The notes beneath the pieces were generated by a model. The model did no database searches. It saw only the letters and a program-made list of their open reading frames with translations, and was not told where the DNA came from. Below, piece by piece: positions 18,048-28,808 of a stretch of DNA of 64,000 nucleotides. Within the stretch, counting starts at the first letter, position 1. Every line of letters starts with the position of its first letter. Origin of the DNA: Phytohabitans suffuscus (lineage in GTDB: Bacteria; Actinomycetota; Actinomycetes; Mycobacteriales; Micromonosporaceae); assembly GCF_011764565.1 (NCBI RefSeq), contig NZ_AP022871.1, positions 4,030,320-4,094,319 on the forward strand. Direction: 5' to 3'. The position numbers and the translations under genes were made by a program.

Positions 18048-19205
18048 GTGAACCTGCCGATCTCAGTGATCTCCGTGTCCGGCACCCCGGCCGAATGTGG
18101 TGCGGCGTACGGTGCCGCCGCCGCCCCGCTCGTCGCCGCCAATATCACCCTCTACCTGCAACGATTCCGCGACCAGGCGGGACTGGACGCGACCGCCGTG
18201 CGGGCCGCCGGGACGGCGTTCCGGCGCGCCTCCGCCGAGGTCCTTCCCCGGGTGGCCGCGATGCTCGACGGCGTGGCCGAGGGCGCGGGAGTGAAGGCCG
18301 AGGAGCTGTACGCGATCAACGGCCGCACCGAGCTGATCTACGGCAAGGGGAAGGACGGCGACGGCGGCTGCACCTCGATCGGCGTGCTGGACACCCACAC
18401 CACCAGCCGCCACACGCTGCTGGGGCAGAACTGGGACTGGCACCCGGCGCAGCGTGAGGCCATGGTCGTACTGCACACGCGCGACGAGGAGGGCTTCGAG
18501 GTCATCACGCTCGCCGAGGCGGGGATGCTGGCCAAGGCGGGGCTCAACTCAGCCGGCCTCGGTGTGTGCCTCAACATGCTCGGCTCCGACCGGGACGGGC
18601 CGCGGGACGGCGTGGTGCCGTACCACGTGCTGCTCCGCGGCGTGCTGGAGTCCGACCACCTCGGCGCCGCGCTCCGGGTGGCCGCCCGCACCCCACGCGG
18701 CGCGTCGCTCAACCTCCTGCTGGGCCAGGCCGGCAAGCGGGGCGATCTGGGCCACGCCGGCAAGCGGGGCGTGCCGGGCCAGGCGGGCGGGTACGGCGGG
18801 GAGATCATCGACGTCGAGGTGGTGCCCGGCGACATCGGCTGGCTGCACCCGGTGGACGGGTTCGTGACGCACGCCAACCACATGGAGACCGCGGTGGCGG
18901 TGCGCGACCGGCAGCGGGACTTCGGCGGCGCCTCGTTCTTCCGCGGCGCGCGGGCCCGGCGCCTGCTCGGCACGATCATGGACGCCCGCGCGGAGCGCAA
19001 GGTGCACGAGAACGACCTGATGGCGGTCTTCCGCGACCACGGCGGTTACCCGATGGCGATCTGTCGCCACATCGACGAGCGGGACGAGCCGCTCGACCGC
19101 GCGGAGACCGTCTACTCGGTGCTGCTCGACCTCGACGAGCGGCGCTTCGGGCTGGCCGAGGGGCCGCCGTGCGGCAACAAGTACGGCTTTACCCGACTCG
19201 GCTGA
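18048..19205 (+). CDS. C45-family (isopenicillin N acyltransferase-like) autoproteolytic hydrolase
   Basis: Ntn-hydrolase of peptidase family C45, related to acyl-CoA:6-aminopenicillanate acyltransferase, 385 residues. The expected self-cleavage site is Gly107-Cys108 in GDGGCTSIGVLD; Cys108 would become the N-terminal nucleophile. GQNWDWHP and GLNSAGLGVCLN are family motifs. Bacterial members typically hydrolyse amide bonds of small molecules. Near residues 224–250 there is a Gly/Lys-rich internal duplication (AGKRGDLGHAGKRGVPGQAG) not usual for the family. GTG at 18048 is chosen because NLPISVISVSGTPAECG matches family N-termini. The 3' end overlaps the convergent lipoprotein gene by 17 bp. 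Confidence 0.85.
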   Translation: MNLPISVISVSGTPAECGAAYGAAAAPLVAANITLYLQRFRDQAGLDATAVRAAGTAFRRASAEVLPRVAAMLDGVAEGAGVKAEELYAINGRTELIYGKGKDGDGGCTSIGVLDTHTTSRHTLLGQNWDWHPAQREAMVVLHTRDEEGFEVITLAEAGMLAKAGLNSAGLGVCLNMLGSDRDGPRDGVVPYHVLLRGVLESDHLGAALRVAARTPRGASLNLLLGQAGKRGDLGHAGKRGVPGQAGGYGGEIIDVEVVPGDIGWLHPVDGFVTHANHMETAVAVRDRQRDFGGASFFRGARARRLLGTIMDARAERKVHENDLMAVFRDHGGYPMAICRHIDERDEPLDRAETVYSVLLDLDERRFGLAEGPPCGNKYGFTRLG

Positions 19206-19587
19206 CCGTGACAGCGCTGAGGTGCTCGCCGGGGCCACAGTTGATCTTCAGGTGCAGGGGCGCGGTCCTGACCCGGATGGTCTCGCCGACCTTGAGCGAC
19301 AACGACTCGGCGCTGTAGAGCGCGTACTGCTTGCCGTCGTCGGTCTCCAGCCCGAAGCAGGGCCCGCTGCCACCCCGGGTTACCCGCCCGACCAGCAGGT
19401 CGTTGGGCGGTCGCGGGTCGCTCGGCGACTGCGGCGGCACCGTAGGCGGCGTGGTGGCGGGAGGAGTCTGCGAGCTGAACGGAGGCTCGCTCACAGCTCC
19501 TCCGTCTCCCGCGACCTCGGTCGAGCCCGCGCATCCGGCCAGCGCCAACACGGCCGTCAACGACATCACAAGTTTCCGCAAAGCCAC
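19189..19587 (-). CDS. Small hypothetical lipoprotein
   Basis: 132-residue exported protein. A signal peptide is followed by the lipobox LALAGCAG near residue 19, so it is probably anchored by a lipidated cysteine. Then comes a Pro/Ser/Thr-rich stretch (about residues 35–60) and a C-terminal domain with two cysteines (GPCFGLETDDGKQYALY and LKINCGPGEHLSAV), which may form a disulfide. No function is recognised. It overlaps the end of the convergent C45 gene. Confidence 0.75.
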   Translation of the reverse strand: MALRKLVMSLTAVLALAGCAGSTEVAGDGGAVSEPPFSSQTPPATTPPTVPPQSPSDPRPPNDLLVGRVTRGGSGPCFGLETDDGKQYALYSAESLSLKVGETIRVRTAPLHLKINCGPGEHLSAVTVSRVG

Positions 19588-19630
19588 TCTATTCAGACGG
19601 TGGGCGGCGCGTCGGGGTTCCCGCGCACGA

Positions 19631-19664
19631 GGCGGGGCCCGGCTCGACCGAGCCGGGCCCCGCC
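19631..19664 (-). terminator. Strong hairpin terminator after the M6 protease gene
   Basis: Perfect 15-bp stem (19631–19645 with 19650–19664) and GACC loop, 10 bp beyond the stop codon at 19674. Confidence 0.75.
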
Positions 19665-19673
19665 AGTGACCAG

Positions 19674-22065
19674 CTAGGAAATGCGGATCTTCATCGACGT
19701 GCCGTCGACCGAGACCACGCGGATCTTCACGCCGACCGCGGGCAGCTTGACCCCGTGGTTCGGCAGCTCCGCGTACCAGTACTGCTTGGTGTCGTCGAAC
19801 AGCGGCTGCGCGTCCTGACCCCGGATGTACGACGGCCGGTCGTTCACGTGGAGCGTGAACGAGTCAGCCTTGGTGAGGCTGAACGGCGCGTCGTACACCT
19901 GGACCCGGGACCGCCACGGCAGGCCGTCGATCCGGTAGAACGGGCGCGGGTGCGCATCGATGATCATGTTGCGCCCCTCGCCGGGGTGCTCGAACGTGTC
20001 GTTGTCGCTGTAGAACGTGTCCCAGTAGGAGACGAGCAGGCCCTGCTGGTACGCGTAGTGGTCGACATAGTCCGGCTTCGACGAGTACCCGAAGAAGTAC
20101 GGGCCGGTCTTGAGGTACTTGTCGTACTGGACGTACGACCGGTGACCGGCGATGTAGTAGTTGTCGTAGTAGCGGGTCTCCGAGGCGGGCAGGGCGGTGA
20201 AGCCCGCCGGCACGAACGGGCCGCCGCCCTCCGCACCGTCGCTCAGCACGGTGGCGCCGTCCGCGGTCACGGCGATCTGGTCGGCGTAGAAGCCGCCCGC
20301 CGACACCCCGCCGTCGGTGACATAGCGGAAGCGGAGCTGGATCGCCTTGCCCGCGTACGCGTCCAGCGGCACCGACAGGTCGACCCACTGCTTCTCGGCG
20401 AAGCCGGTGCTCTCACCGTCGATCGCCGGCCGGCCCGCGCTGTCCCTGCTGAACGTGTGGCCGTCGACCGTACCGCCGAGCGGCGTCCAGGCGCTGCCGT
20501 CCTCCGACGCCTCGATGTAGAGGTAGTCGTAGCCGGCCTCGATGCCGTAGCGCACCTTGGCGGTCAGCGCGGCCGCCGACCTGCCGGTCAGGTCGACCGG
20601 TGCGGTCAGCGAGTTGCGCAGGTCGTCGGCGTTGCCGGAGAACCACTGCTTCTCGCCCTCGAACGGCGCGCCGTTGTCGATGGTGCGCGCCCGTTTGGGC
20701 AGTACCACCACCACGGCTTGTGCCTTGGCGCTGTTGTACTCCTGTGGACCCAGGTTGAGCGTCCGTTTCTGCCCGGCCACCACGGTCTCGTAGTCGAGCC
20801 AGCCGAGCTGCAGCTTGTTCCACGCCCCGAGGTCGCCGGGACGGGTGCCGATGCCCTGGTCGTCCTTTGCGGAGAGGCGGCTCTGCGCCATCAGGGTCCA
20901 GTGCTCGTTGTTGTTGTCGCCACCGTTGAGCACGTTGTAGTCGTCCGGCAGGCCCAGGTCGTGCGCGTACTCGTGCACGAACACGCTCAGGCCACCGTTT
21001 TCCGGCTGCACGGTGTAGTCACCGATCCAGATGCCGGTGTCGCCGATCTGCGTACCGCCGAGGGGGTTCGTGGCCGGACCGGTGATGCCGGCCTGGTCGA
21101 CGAAGGCGTACCAGCGGTGGCTCCAGATGGCGTCCTCGCCCTGCCACGGGTCACCGTCCGCCTCGTCGCCGCCCGCGTGGACGATCTGGAAGTGGTCGAT
21201 GTAGCCGTCGGGCTCGTTGAAGTTGCCGTCGCCGTCGTGGTCGTACCGGTCCCACTGGTCGAAGGTCTTCAGCTCCGCCGTGATCTCGGCGTCGGAGCGT
21301 CCGGCGGCCCTCTGGTCGGCGACCCACTGGTTGGCGGCGTCCTGCACGAGGTTCCACGGGTTGCGGCCGTCGCAGGCATCGCAGATGTCGCGGCCGTACC
21401 GGGCCTCGTTGTAGCGCACCTTGACCCAGTCGGTGACGGTGCCGTTGACGCTGTACCGACCCGAGGACTGCGACTCGAAGTACGTCCGGACCGACTCCAC
21501 GTTCTTGCCGGTGCCGAAGTACATCTGCTCGTAGTGCTCGCGGTCGTAGTCCGCCTGCCACACCGTCGAGTTGTCGACCGCCCGGTTGGGCTCCGGGATC
21601 TCGTTGCGGAGCGGGCCGTCGAAGCGCTGCGGTCCGGGCACGGTCGGGTCGCTGTCGACGTCCGGGTAGTCCGGGTGCCGCTCGTTGCCGAACTCGGCCA
21701 GGATCACGAAGATCCGGTCGGTCTTCTCGCGGGCCAGCTCGACGTACTGGTCCTTCTTGCCGTTCTTGCCGCTCTTCTTCGCCAGCGCGCCGGTGCCTTC
21801 GGACTGGCCGACCTTGACGACGGTGCTGCCGTTGCGGTTCTCCGGCTTGGCGCGCCCGTTGAGAACGTCCGTAAGGCCCTGCTCACGCAGGTCGCGTCGT
21901 TTGTCTTCGAGGGGTTGGGGAGTTCGTCACGCCGGGGGCGTCGTCCTGAGACAGGGCCGCGGCGGGTGTATCTGCCGGCGGTGCCGCGAGCGCCGACGGG
22001 CCGAGCGAGATGCCCATGCCCGAGGCGAGCGACACGGTGAGCAGGCCCACCATGACTTTACGCAC
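19674..22065 (-). CDS. Immune inhibitor A-like M6 metalloprotease, secreted (apparent frameshift)
   Basis: Secreted zinc metalloprotease of family M6. The signal peptide is VRKVMVGLLTVSLASGMG to ALAAPPA, then a pro-region, the catalytic domain with the zinc motif HEYAHDLGLPDDYN, and C-terminal beta domains (WTPLGGTVDGHTF, YYDNYYIAGHRSYV). Acidic DHDGDGNFNEPDG looks like a calcium loop. GTG at 22065 follows GGAGG. Within the pro-region (about 21910–21920) the frame shifts by the equivalent of two lost bases. Adding one C to each of two neighbouring C4 runs reads NSPNPLEDKRRDLREQG and gives about 797 residues, normal for the family. Confidence 0.88.
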
Positions 22066-22244
22066 GAGTGGTACCTCCGGGTTGTAGGACGTCGCAAGGG
22101 CCACGGGGTTAGCGGCTGGCGACGTCCGTATGGGGTGGCCCTAAACGATTGGGGCCAGAGTGAAACCTAAACAGTTGAGTGCACGCTGGGAAGACTTTCC
22201 GAACGGCATGTTCAATGGACGCGCCCGTTATGTCACGAAAAGAA

Positions 22245-22269
22245 GGGCGGGCCCGTAGTGGGCCCGCCC
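22245..22269 (-). terminator. Hairpin terminator downstream of acs
   Basis: Perfect 10-bp stem GGGCGGGCCC / GGGCCCGCCC with a 5-base loop. On the minus strand it is followed by TTCTTTTC, so it resembles a true intrinsic terminator. Confidence 0.7.
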
Positions 22270-22280
22270 ATATTTCTTTG

Positions 22281-22384
22281 GTCCTACTGCTTTGCGAGGC
22301 CGCCCGTCACGCTGCTTTGCGACGGGCGCTCGTCACGCTGCTTTGCGACGGGCGCTCGTCACGCTGCTTTCTGAGGGCGCCCGT
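22281..22384. repeat. 26-bp tandem repeats beyond the acs stop
   Basis: Two identical 26-bp units (22307–22332, 22333–22358; TCACGCTGCTTTGCGACGGG...) flanked by degenerate units on both sides, 14 bp after the acs stop codon. Each unit can form a small hairpin. Confidence 0.8.
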
Positions 22385-22397
22385 GGCGCGAGCGGCG

Positions 22398-24359
<1,962 letters not shown>

Positions 24360-24583
24360 GGGTCGGCTCCTCCTGCGGGGTGTGATGTCAATCTCGGTAT
24401 TCCGTTGTGAGGTTAATGCGGGCACGGCCCAGCCAGCGCCGCGCGGGATGGATCGATCGCCGAGCGCGACGATCGTTGCGGCGGCCGGGAGCGCCTGCGC
24501 ATATCTTGCCGTTTCGAGCCTGTTACGAACAGTCCCGAGCAGGTTTCGCGCACTCCCGCACAGGGCGGCTACGGTTGGCCACC

Positions 24584-25312
24584 ATGGCAGACCCGCTGGC
24601 TCCCCTTGTCGACCTCGCCGGTGTGCGCGAGGCGCTGGCGTCCGCGCGTGACCGGGCCGACGCCGCGATGCGGCACCGCGCGCTGCGGCGCCAGGGCGGG
24701 CAGGTGGCGGCCGAGGTCAGCCTGCGGTCCGCGGTGGCCAGCGCCGCGCTGGAGGGGTACGCGTACGAGCGCGAGGCCGTCCGCGCGGGCACGGTCACCG
24801 ATCCGGTGGTACAGGGCGCGCTGCGCGTCGCCGGCGCGCTCGGCGGCCTGGCCGAACGGTGGCCGCGCGCACCCCGGCAGGTGCTGGCCAAGGTGCACGT
24901 GCTGGCCGCCCGCGACGTCGTGGACGAGGGCTCGCTGGGCCGGCCGGACGCGCCCGGCCCGCGCCTCGACGCGCTGATGGACCTGGTCGCCGGCGGTACG
25001 CGCGTGTCGCCGCTGGTGGTCGCCGCCGTGGTGCACGGTGAGCTGCTCGCCCTCCGCCCCTTCGCCGGCCCGTCCGGCGTGGTGGCCCGCGCGGCCGCGC
25101 GGCTCACGCTGATCGCGAGCGGCTTCGACCCGCGCGGGCTGCTCGCCGTCGAGGTGGGGCACCTGGCCCGCGATCCCGAGTACGTCGGGGCGGCCAACGC
25201 GTTCGCCACCGGCACGCCCGACGGCCTGCGCGCGTGGCTGCGGCACTACACCCAGGCGGTCGAGGTGGCGGCCGTGGAGCTTGAGGACGCCGCCTCGGCT
25301 ACCGTCGCCTGA
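24584..25312 (+). CDS. Fic/DOC-fold-like protein with degenerate active site
   Basis: 242-residue, all-helical protein with two Fic hallmarks in altered form. An inhibitory-helix-like segment SAALEGYAYE lies near residue 48. The active-site region is VVHGELLALRPFAGPSGVVAR, where standard Fic proteins have HPFxxGNGRxxR. The catalytic histidine is Arg and the GNGR phosphate loop is GPSG, so AMP transfer is not expected. ATG at 24584 has only weak ribosome-binding potential. It is divergent from acsA (224 bp between), an arrangement I associate with actinomycetes, which hints at a conserved non-catalytic role. The family assignment is by eye. Confidence 0.6.
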   Translation: MADPLAPLVDLAGVREALASARDRADAAMRHRALRRQGGQVAAEVSLRSAVASAALEGYAYEREAVRAGTVTDPVVQGALRVAGALGGLAERWPRAPRQVLAKVHVLAARDVVDEGSLGRPDAPGPRLDALMDLVAGGTRVSPLVVAAVVHGELLALRPFAGPSGVVARAAARLTLIASGFDPRGLLAVEVGHLARDPEYVGAANAFATGTPDGLRAWLRHYTQAVEVAAVELEDAASATVA

Positions 25313-25333
25313 GCCGCCGGCTAGCCTTGGCGG

Positions 25334-25819
25334 GTGAGTCTTCGATGGCTGCGACCCTACGCCCCAGGCCGGGGCCGTCGTTTGATCATGGTGTGGGAGC
25401 TCGCCGCGCTCGCGATCTTCGGCTGGACCACCGTCGAGCTCTTCGCGCTGGGCGGCCTCCCGGTCCTCGCGCTCGGTCTCGGCCTTGCCGCCCTGTGGGG
25501 GCTGGGCTGCTGGCGGATCGCGCGGATGGGTGTCTACGTCAGTGAGTACGGCGTGTGGGTGCGCGGGCTGGTCCGCTCCCGCACGATCCGCTGGCGCGAG
25601 GTCGAGCACATCCGCCTCCACCAGGCCGCACACGGGATCGGGCGGCTGCGGATCCCGAGCGGCATGACGGTGCTGATCGAGCGCACCGACGGGGCCGACG
25701 TGCCGACGTCGCTGTGGGCGCAGGGCATCGACTTCCACAACCAGCCCGGCGCGTTTCGCGCGGTCTATCACGACCTGCGCGAGCGGCACGCGGCCGCGCT
25801 GCGCCCCGCCACCGCCTGA
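25334..25819 (+). CDS. PH-domain-containing small membrane protein
   Basis: 161 residues. Two close membrane helices (about residues 17–60) are followed by a bacterial PH-like domain: VYVSEYGVWVRGLVRSRTIRWREVEHIRL is the typical first strands with the conserved W-x-E/D-V pattern. Function unknown. GTG at 25334, 21 bp after the Fic-like gene, so probably co-transcribed. A strong hairpin follows. Confidence 0.75.
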   Translation: MSLRWLRPYAPGRGRRLIMVWELAALAIFGWTTVELFALGGLPVLALGLGLAALWGLGCWRIARMGVYVSEYGVWVRGLVRSRTIRWREVEHIRLHQAAHGIGRLRIPSGMTVLIERTDGADVPTSLWAQGIDFHNQPGAFRAVYHDLRERHAAALRPATA

Positions 25820-25841
25820 GAGATCCGGCCCGAGACACGTG

Positions 25842-25868
25842 GACGGCGCCTCAGTCCGAGGCGCCGTC
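25842..25868 (+). terminator. Hairpin terminator after the PH-domain gene
   Basis: Perfect 11-bp stem GACGGCGCCTC / GAGGCGCCGTC with AGTCC loop, 22 bp past the stop codon. Confidence 0.7.
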
Positions 25869-26078
25869 ACCCACGTCCGGCCGGGTTACCAAGCGTGCAC
25901 CTCAAAGTCGTTGTCAGCGGTCCTCAACGGCGCCGCCGCAACGCGCCTGCCGTGGCTGATCGCGCGTGGGTGCCCGGTGGCCGTGCACGGAGCCCGCGAA
26001 CGGGGTCCGCACCTTTCGTTCTACGCCGGTCCCGCCATGATCGCCACCGTTCGGCAAGATCCAGAACCAGAGAGGGTC

Positions 26079-26138
26079 GAGCTGCCGCGATGTCCGCGCT
26101 GGTCCGGACCGTTGCTCCCGCGGCCTCACCCTCCGCCG
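26079..26138 (+). repeat. Dispersed repeat family A, copy 4
   Basis: Complete copy with the perfect centre GGTCCGGACC, beginning GAGCTGCCGCGATGTCC. Confidence 0.8.
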
Positions 26139-26676
26139 TGCGAGACGCCTGCCGCTGCGCGGCAGGCGTCGCCCCGACCCTCGGCCACGCGCCCGGTCCC
26201 GCCCCGTGCGGACGGCAGCTTTACGTGGATTTGTTCGCCCGTCGCATGGCCCGAGGGATCGGTTCCGGCTGATCGTGGACCCGAGCCGCCCCCACGAGGG
26301 CAACCGCTGCCCACGACCCCGCTGACCAATGACGGCAAACCAGGTGATTTTGGCGGCGGACGCCGACTGTGCGCGCGGCTCCTCGCCGCGGCTGTGGTAG
26401 GGAAACCGCCCCGACAGGCGGTTACCTAAGATGGCCCGTGACCTGCTGAAATGCCGGTCTGTGGGGTCTTCGGGTAAAGATCCTGAGTAGATCGCGCAGC
26501 GTCCGCGTGCCAGGGCTTGACCCGAGACAGGGTTCGCCGGTCACGGCCAGATCTCATTTGGTGTCGCCCTGGCTGCTGGTGATCGTTCGCCCAGAATCCG
26601 CGTCCTGGTCGGTGTATCACGTGCCGACCGCCCCTCCTTTTTCGTGATCGACGTTCTGGGATCGGCCCGAGGCGTG

Positions 26677-26723
26677 GATCGGGTACCTGGCTGCTGCTAT
26701 AGGTGCAGCTGTGTACCACGATC
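26677..26723. repeat. Family B palindrome
   Basis: 47-bp copy from GATCGGGTACC to GTGTACCACGATC with a diverged left arm. Confidence 0.65.
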
Positions 26724-26874
26724 TGCCCAGAGCCAGCCGACGTCGACGCCGATCAAGGCCCCGTGGACCCCGATCCCGAAAGTTCTAGGGGGATTTCGGG
26801 GTGGGTGGCATGAGCAGATCGCGCAGTGTCCGCCGGTCGCGGTCAGATCCGGTGATCGCGGCGGGATCCCAGTA

Positions 26875-26922
26875 GATCGTGGTATGAAACCGCCCTCATA
26901 GGGGCCATTCCGTACCACGATC
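26875..26922. repeat. Family B palindrome, intact reference copy
   Basis: 48 bp from GATCGTGGTATGAAACCG to CCGTACCACGATC, with CCCTCATAGGGG at the centre. It shows what the split copy at 3932–4523 looked like before insertion. Confidence 0.75.
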
Positions 26923-27575
26923 TGCCGAAACTGCGTGGGCGTGGACCGGGAAACCCTGGTCCCGGACCCTGAGCCGGCGAACAAATCGTCAGAAAGCGTC
27001 CATCCGCAAAGACCATTGTGGACAGACCCGAGACCGTGACCCCGAAAGCTCGATAGAGACCAGAGACCTTCCGGGGTTGGGTTGCGGGCCTGTCCATGCG
27101 CAGGTTGGTCCGGCCGGGTTCAACCCCGGATCTGGATGTGAGCTGCCGTGATGTCTGCGGTGGTCGGGATCCGATGCCACCCAGCCTAGTTTGATCAAGG
27201 TTGTGGGCTGCGCATTCTCCGAGGCGGCGCGAGCGCCACGAAAGCCGAGCACTCGGGCGCACAGAGATTTTCCCTGTCCACCTGAGGTAGCCCAGCACGG
27301 GCCCGACTCCATGATCGACTTAAGGCGAGTGGCCTTGAGGTTTGGACCGTTGCTCCTGCGGCCTTACCGTCCTCCGCGGTTTCACAACCCCGCGCGGGCT
27401 TGGCCCACGGACCCGGCAGCGGAGGTCGGTGATCTCGGCTCGCCCTGCGAGCCGCCGGCCGCAGCGGTGGCGGCGCGAAAAGCACCCCAAGAAGCGCTCC
27501 ACGTTTTTCCGGGCCTGCGAATGCGGTCCGTGGCTGAAACGGGCTGGACCACAGTTGTCTGGACGTTGTGGGGGT

Positions 27576-28385
27576 TCAGCCGCTTTCGGTGCTGGTGGTG
27601 CGCGAGCGGCGATGGCGGCCGTACCAGGCGATGCCGATCGCGACCCCCACGCCGACGCCGATCGCGGCCGCGGCCACCGGCACCGCCGGGCGTTCCCGCA
27701 GCCGCCGGCCCAGCGGGATCGGGTGCCGAAACTCCAGCACCGGCCACGCGTTTTCGGTGGCGAGGCGGCGCAGCATGCGATCCGGGTTGACCGCGGTGGG
27801 GTGGCCGACGACCTCCAGCAGCGGGGCGTCGCTGATCGAGTCGGAGTACGCGTACGACTCGCCGAGGTCGTAGCCGCGCTCCTTGGCCATCTCGGTCACC
27901 GCGCTGGCCTTGCTCGGGCCCGCGGCGTAGAACTCGACCTGCCCGTTGTACCGACCGTCCTCGATCGTCATCCGCGTCGCGATCACGTCGGTGATCCCCA
28001 GCAGTTCGCCGATCGGCCGTACGATCTCCTCGCCCGACGCCGACACGAGAACGATGTCGCGCCCGGCCGCCTGGTGCTCCTCGATCAGCGCGGCGGCCTC
28101 CGCGTACACGTACGGGTTGATCAGCTCGTGCAGCGTCTCGGTGACGATCTGGCGGACCTGGTCGACCTGCCACCCCTTGCACAGCTCGGCCAGGTAGTCA
28201 CGGGTGCGCGCCATGCTCTGCTCGTCGGTGCCGCCCAGCCGAAACATCAGCTGCGCATAGGCCGACTTGACCACGTCGCGCCGCGTGATCAGCCCATCCC
28301 GGTAGAAAGGCCGGCCGAACGCCAAAGCGCTCGACTTAGCGATCACCGTCTTGTCCAGGTCAAAAAAGGCGGCACTCCGGCCCAC
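27576..28385 (-). CDS. HAD-IB family phosphatase with C-terminal membrane helix
   Basis: Haloacid-dehalogenase superfamily hydrolase, subfamily IB (SerB-like), 269 residues. Motif I is FFDLDKTVI with the nucleophilic aspartate, motif II LVSASGEE, motif III lysine in AGPSKASAV, and motif IV SYAYSDSISDAPLLE. A hydrophobic helix near the C-terminus (VAAAAIGVGVGVAIGIAWYG) followed by basic residues suggests membrane anchoring. It corresponds to Rv3661 of M. tuberculosis, which likewise lies next to ssd with the 6C RNA between. Substrate not established. GTG at 28385. Confidence 0.92.
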   Translation of the reverse strand: MGRSAAFFDLDKTVIAKSSALAFGRPFYRDGLITRRDVVKSAYAQLMFRLGGTDEQSMARTRDYLAELCKGWQVDQVRQIVTETLHELINPYVYAEAAALIEEHQAAGRDIVLVSASGEEIVRPIGELLGITDVIATRMTIEDGRYNGQVEFYAAGPSKASAVTEMAKERGYDLGESYAYSDSISDAPLLEVVGHPTAVNPDRMLRRLATENAWPVLEFRHPIPLGRRLRERPAVPVAAAAIGVGVGVAIGIAWYGRHRRSRTTSTESG

Positions 28386-28584
28386 GACGCGCCAGTGTAG
28401 CCGGATGGCGTAAAGTCAGCGGGTGCCCGGGGTCACGGCCGTCGCGCCGCCGACCTGCGGTTCTGAGCCGCCGGTCAGCGACACGGCGACCCGGATCACC
28501 GTATTGAGTCGGCGTGTCGCGATAGTTGCGGCAAACGCCACTCGACGCGCGCCGGTCCACTCAGGCATGCTTGTTTACGACACG

Positions 28585-28716
28585 GTTTCACGTCCCTACG
28601 CGACGTGTCCGTGAAAGCTCTCGGCGGTTGCACCCCCGTGACCGCTGAGTGGGTTTCGGCTCGACCCCCCGGAGCCGGACCCCAGACGACCCCGCCTCCC
28701 CCGGCGGGGGTCGTCC
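28585..28716 (+). ncRNA. 6C small RNA (B11-like)
   Basis: Two adjacent hairpins with C-rich loops. Stem 28620–28628/28641–28649 carries CCCCC in its loop. Stem CGGCTC/GAGCCG (28657–28662/28672–28677) has six C in its loop. A 5' pairing TTTCACG/CGTGAAA (28586–28592/28610–28616) precedes them, and a GC-rich hairpin at 28686–28714 may terminate transcription. This is the described architecture of the actinobacterial 6C RNA. In M. tuberculosis the same RNA (B11) lies between Rv3660c (ssd) and Rv3661 (HAD phosphatase), the genes found around it here. Ends are approximate. Confidence 0.75.
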
Positions 28717-28808
28717 TCGTTGTGAAAGCGTTTGACTTCCAGGTCAGAGCCATGATCTGTCTGTTGTGGATCATCTGAGCTGAGCCGGTGCCGCGCCGAT
28801 CGACGCGG

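Larger units (their letters stand above)
25869..27575. repeat. Gene-free repeat island 2
   Basis: 1.7 kb without a credible gene. It holds family A (26079–26138 and fragments), family B palindromes (26677–26723 and 26875–26922), an inverted family C motif near 27000–27028, and family D (27250–27348). A further motif, AGATCGCGCAGYGTCCGC, occurs near 26483 and 26813. The part around 26630–26790 is similar to the reverse complement of 4290–4440, inside the putative insertion element of island 1, and 26850–26901 resembles 3911–3960. Confidence 0.65.

Noticed and set aside
19755..22040. 761-residue plus-strand frame opposite the M6 protease
   Set aside because: Antisense shadow with low-complexity Val/Arg/Asp-rich sequence; the minus-strand protease has clear motifs.
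22281..22384. CRISPR array
   Set aside because: Units are directly adjacent without unique spacers; no cas genes. The same applies to 34995–35351 and 15029–15223.
25869..27575. Several open frames of 80–350 residues in the repeat island
   Set aside because: No ribosome-binding sites or recognisable domains; frames run through dispersed repeats.
28423..28614. 63-codon frame upstream of the 6C RNA
   Set aside because: No ribosome-binding site or recognisable sequence, and it runs into the structured RNA; not supported as a gene.
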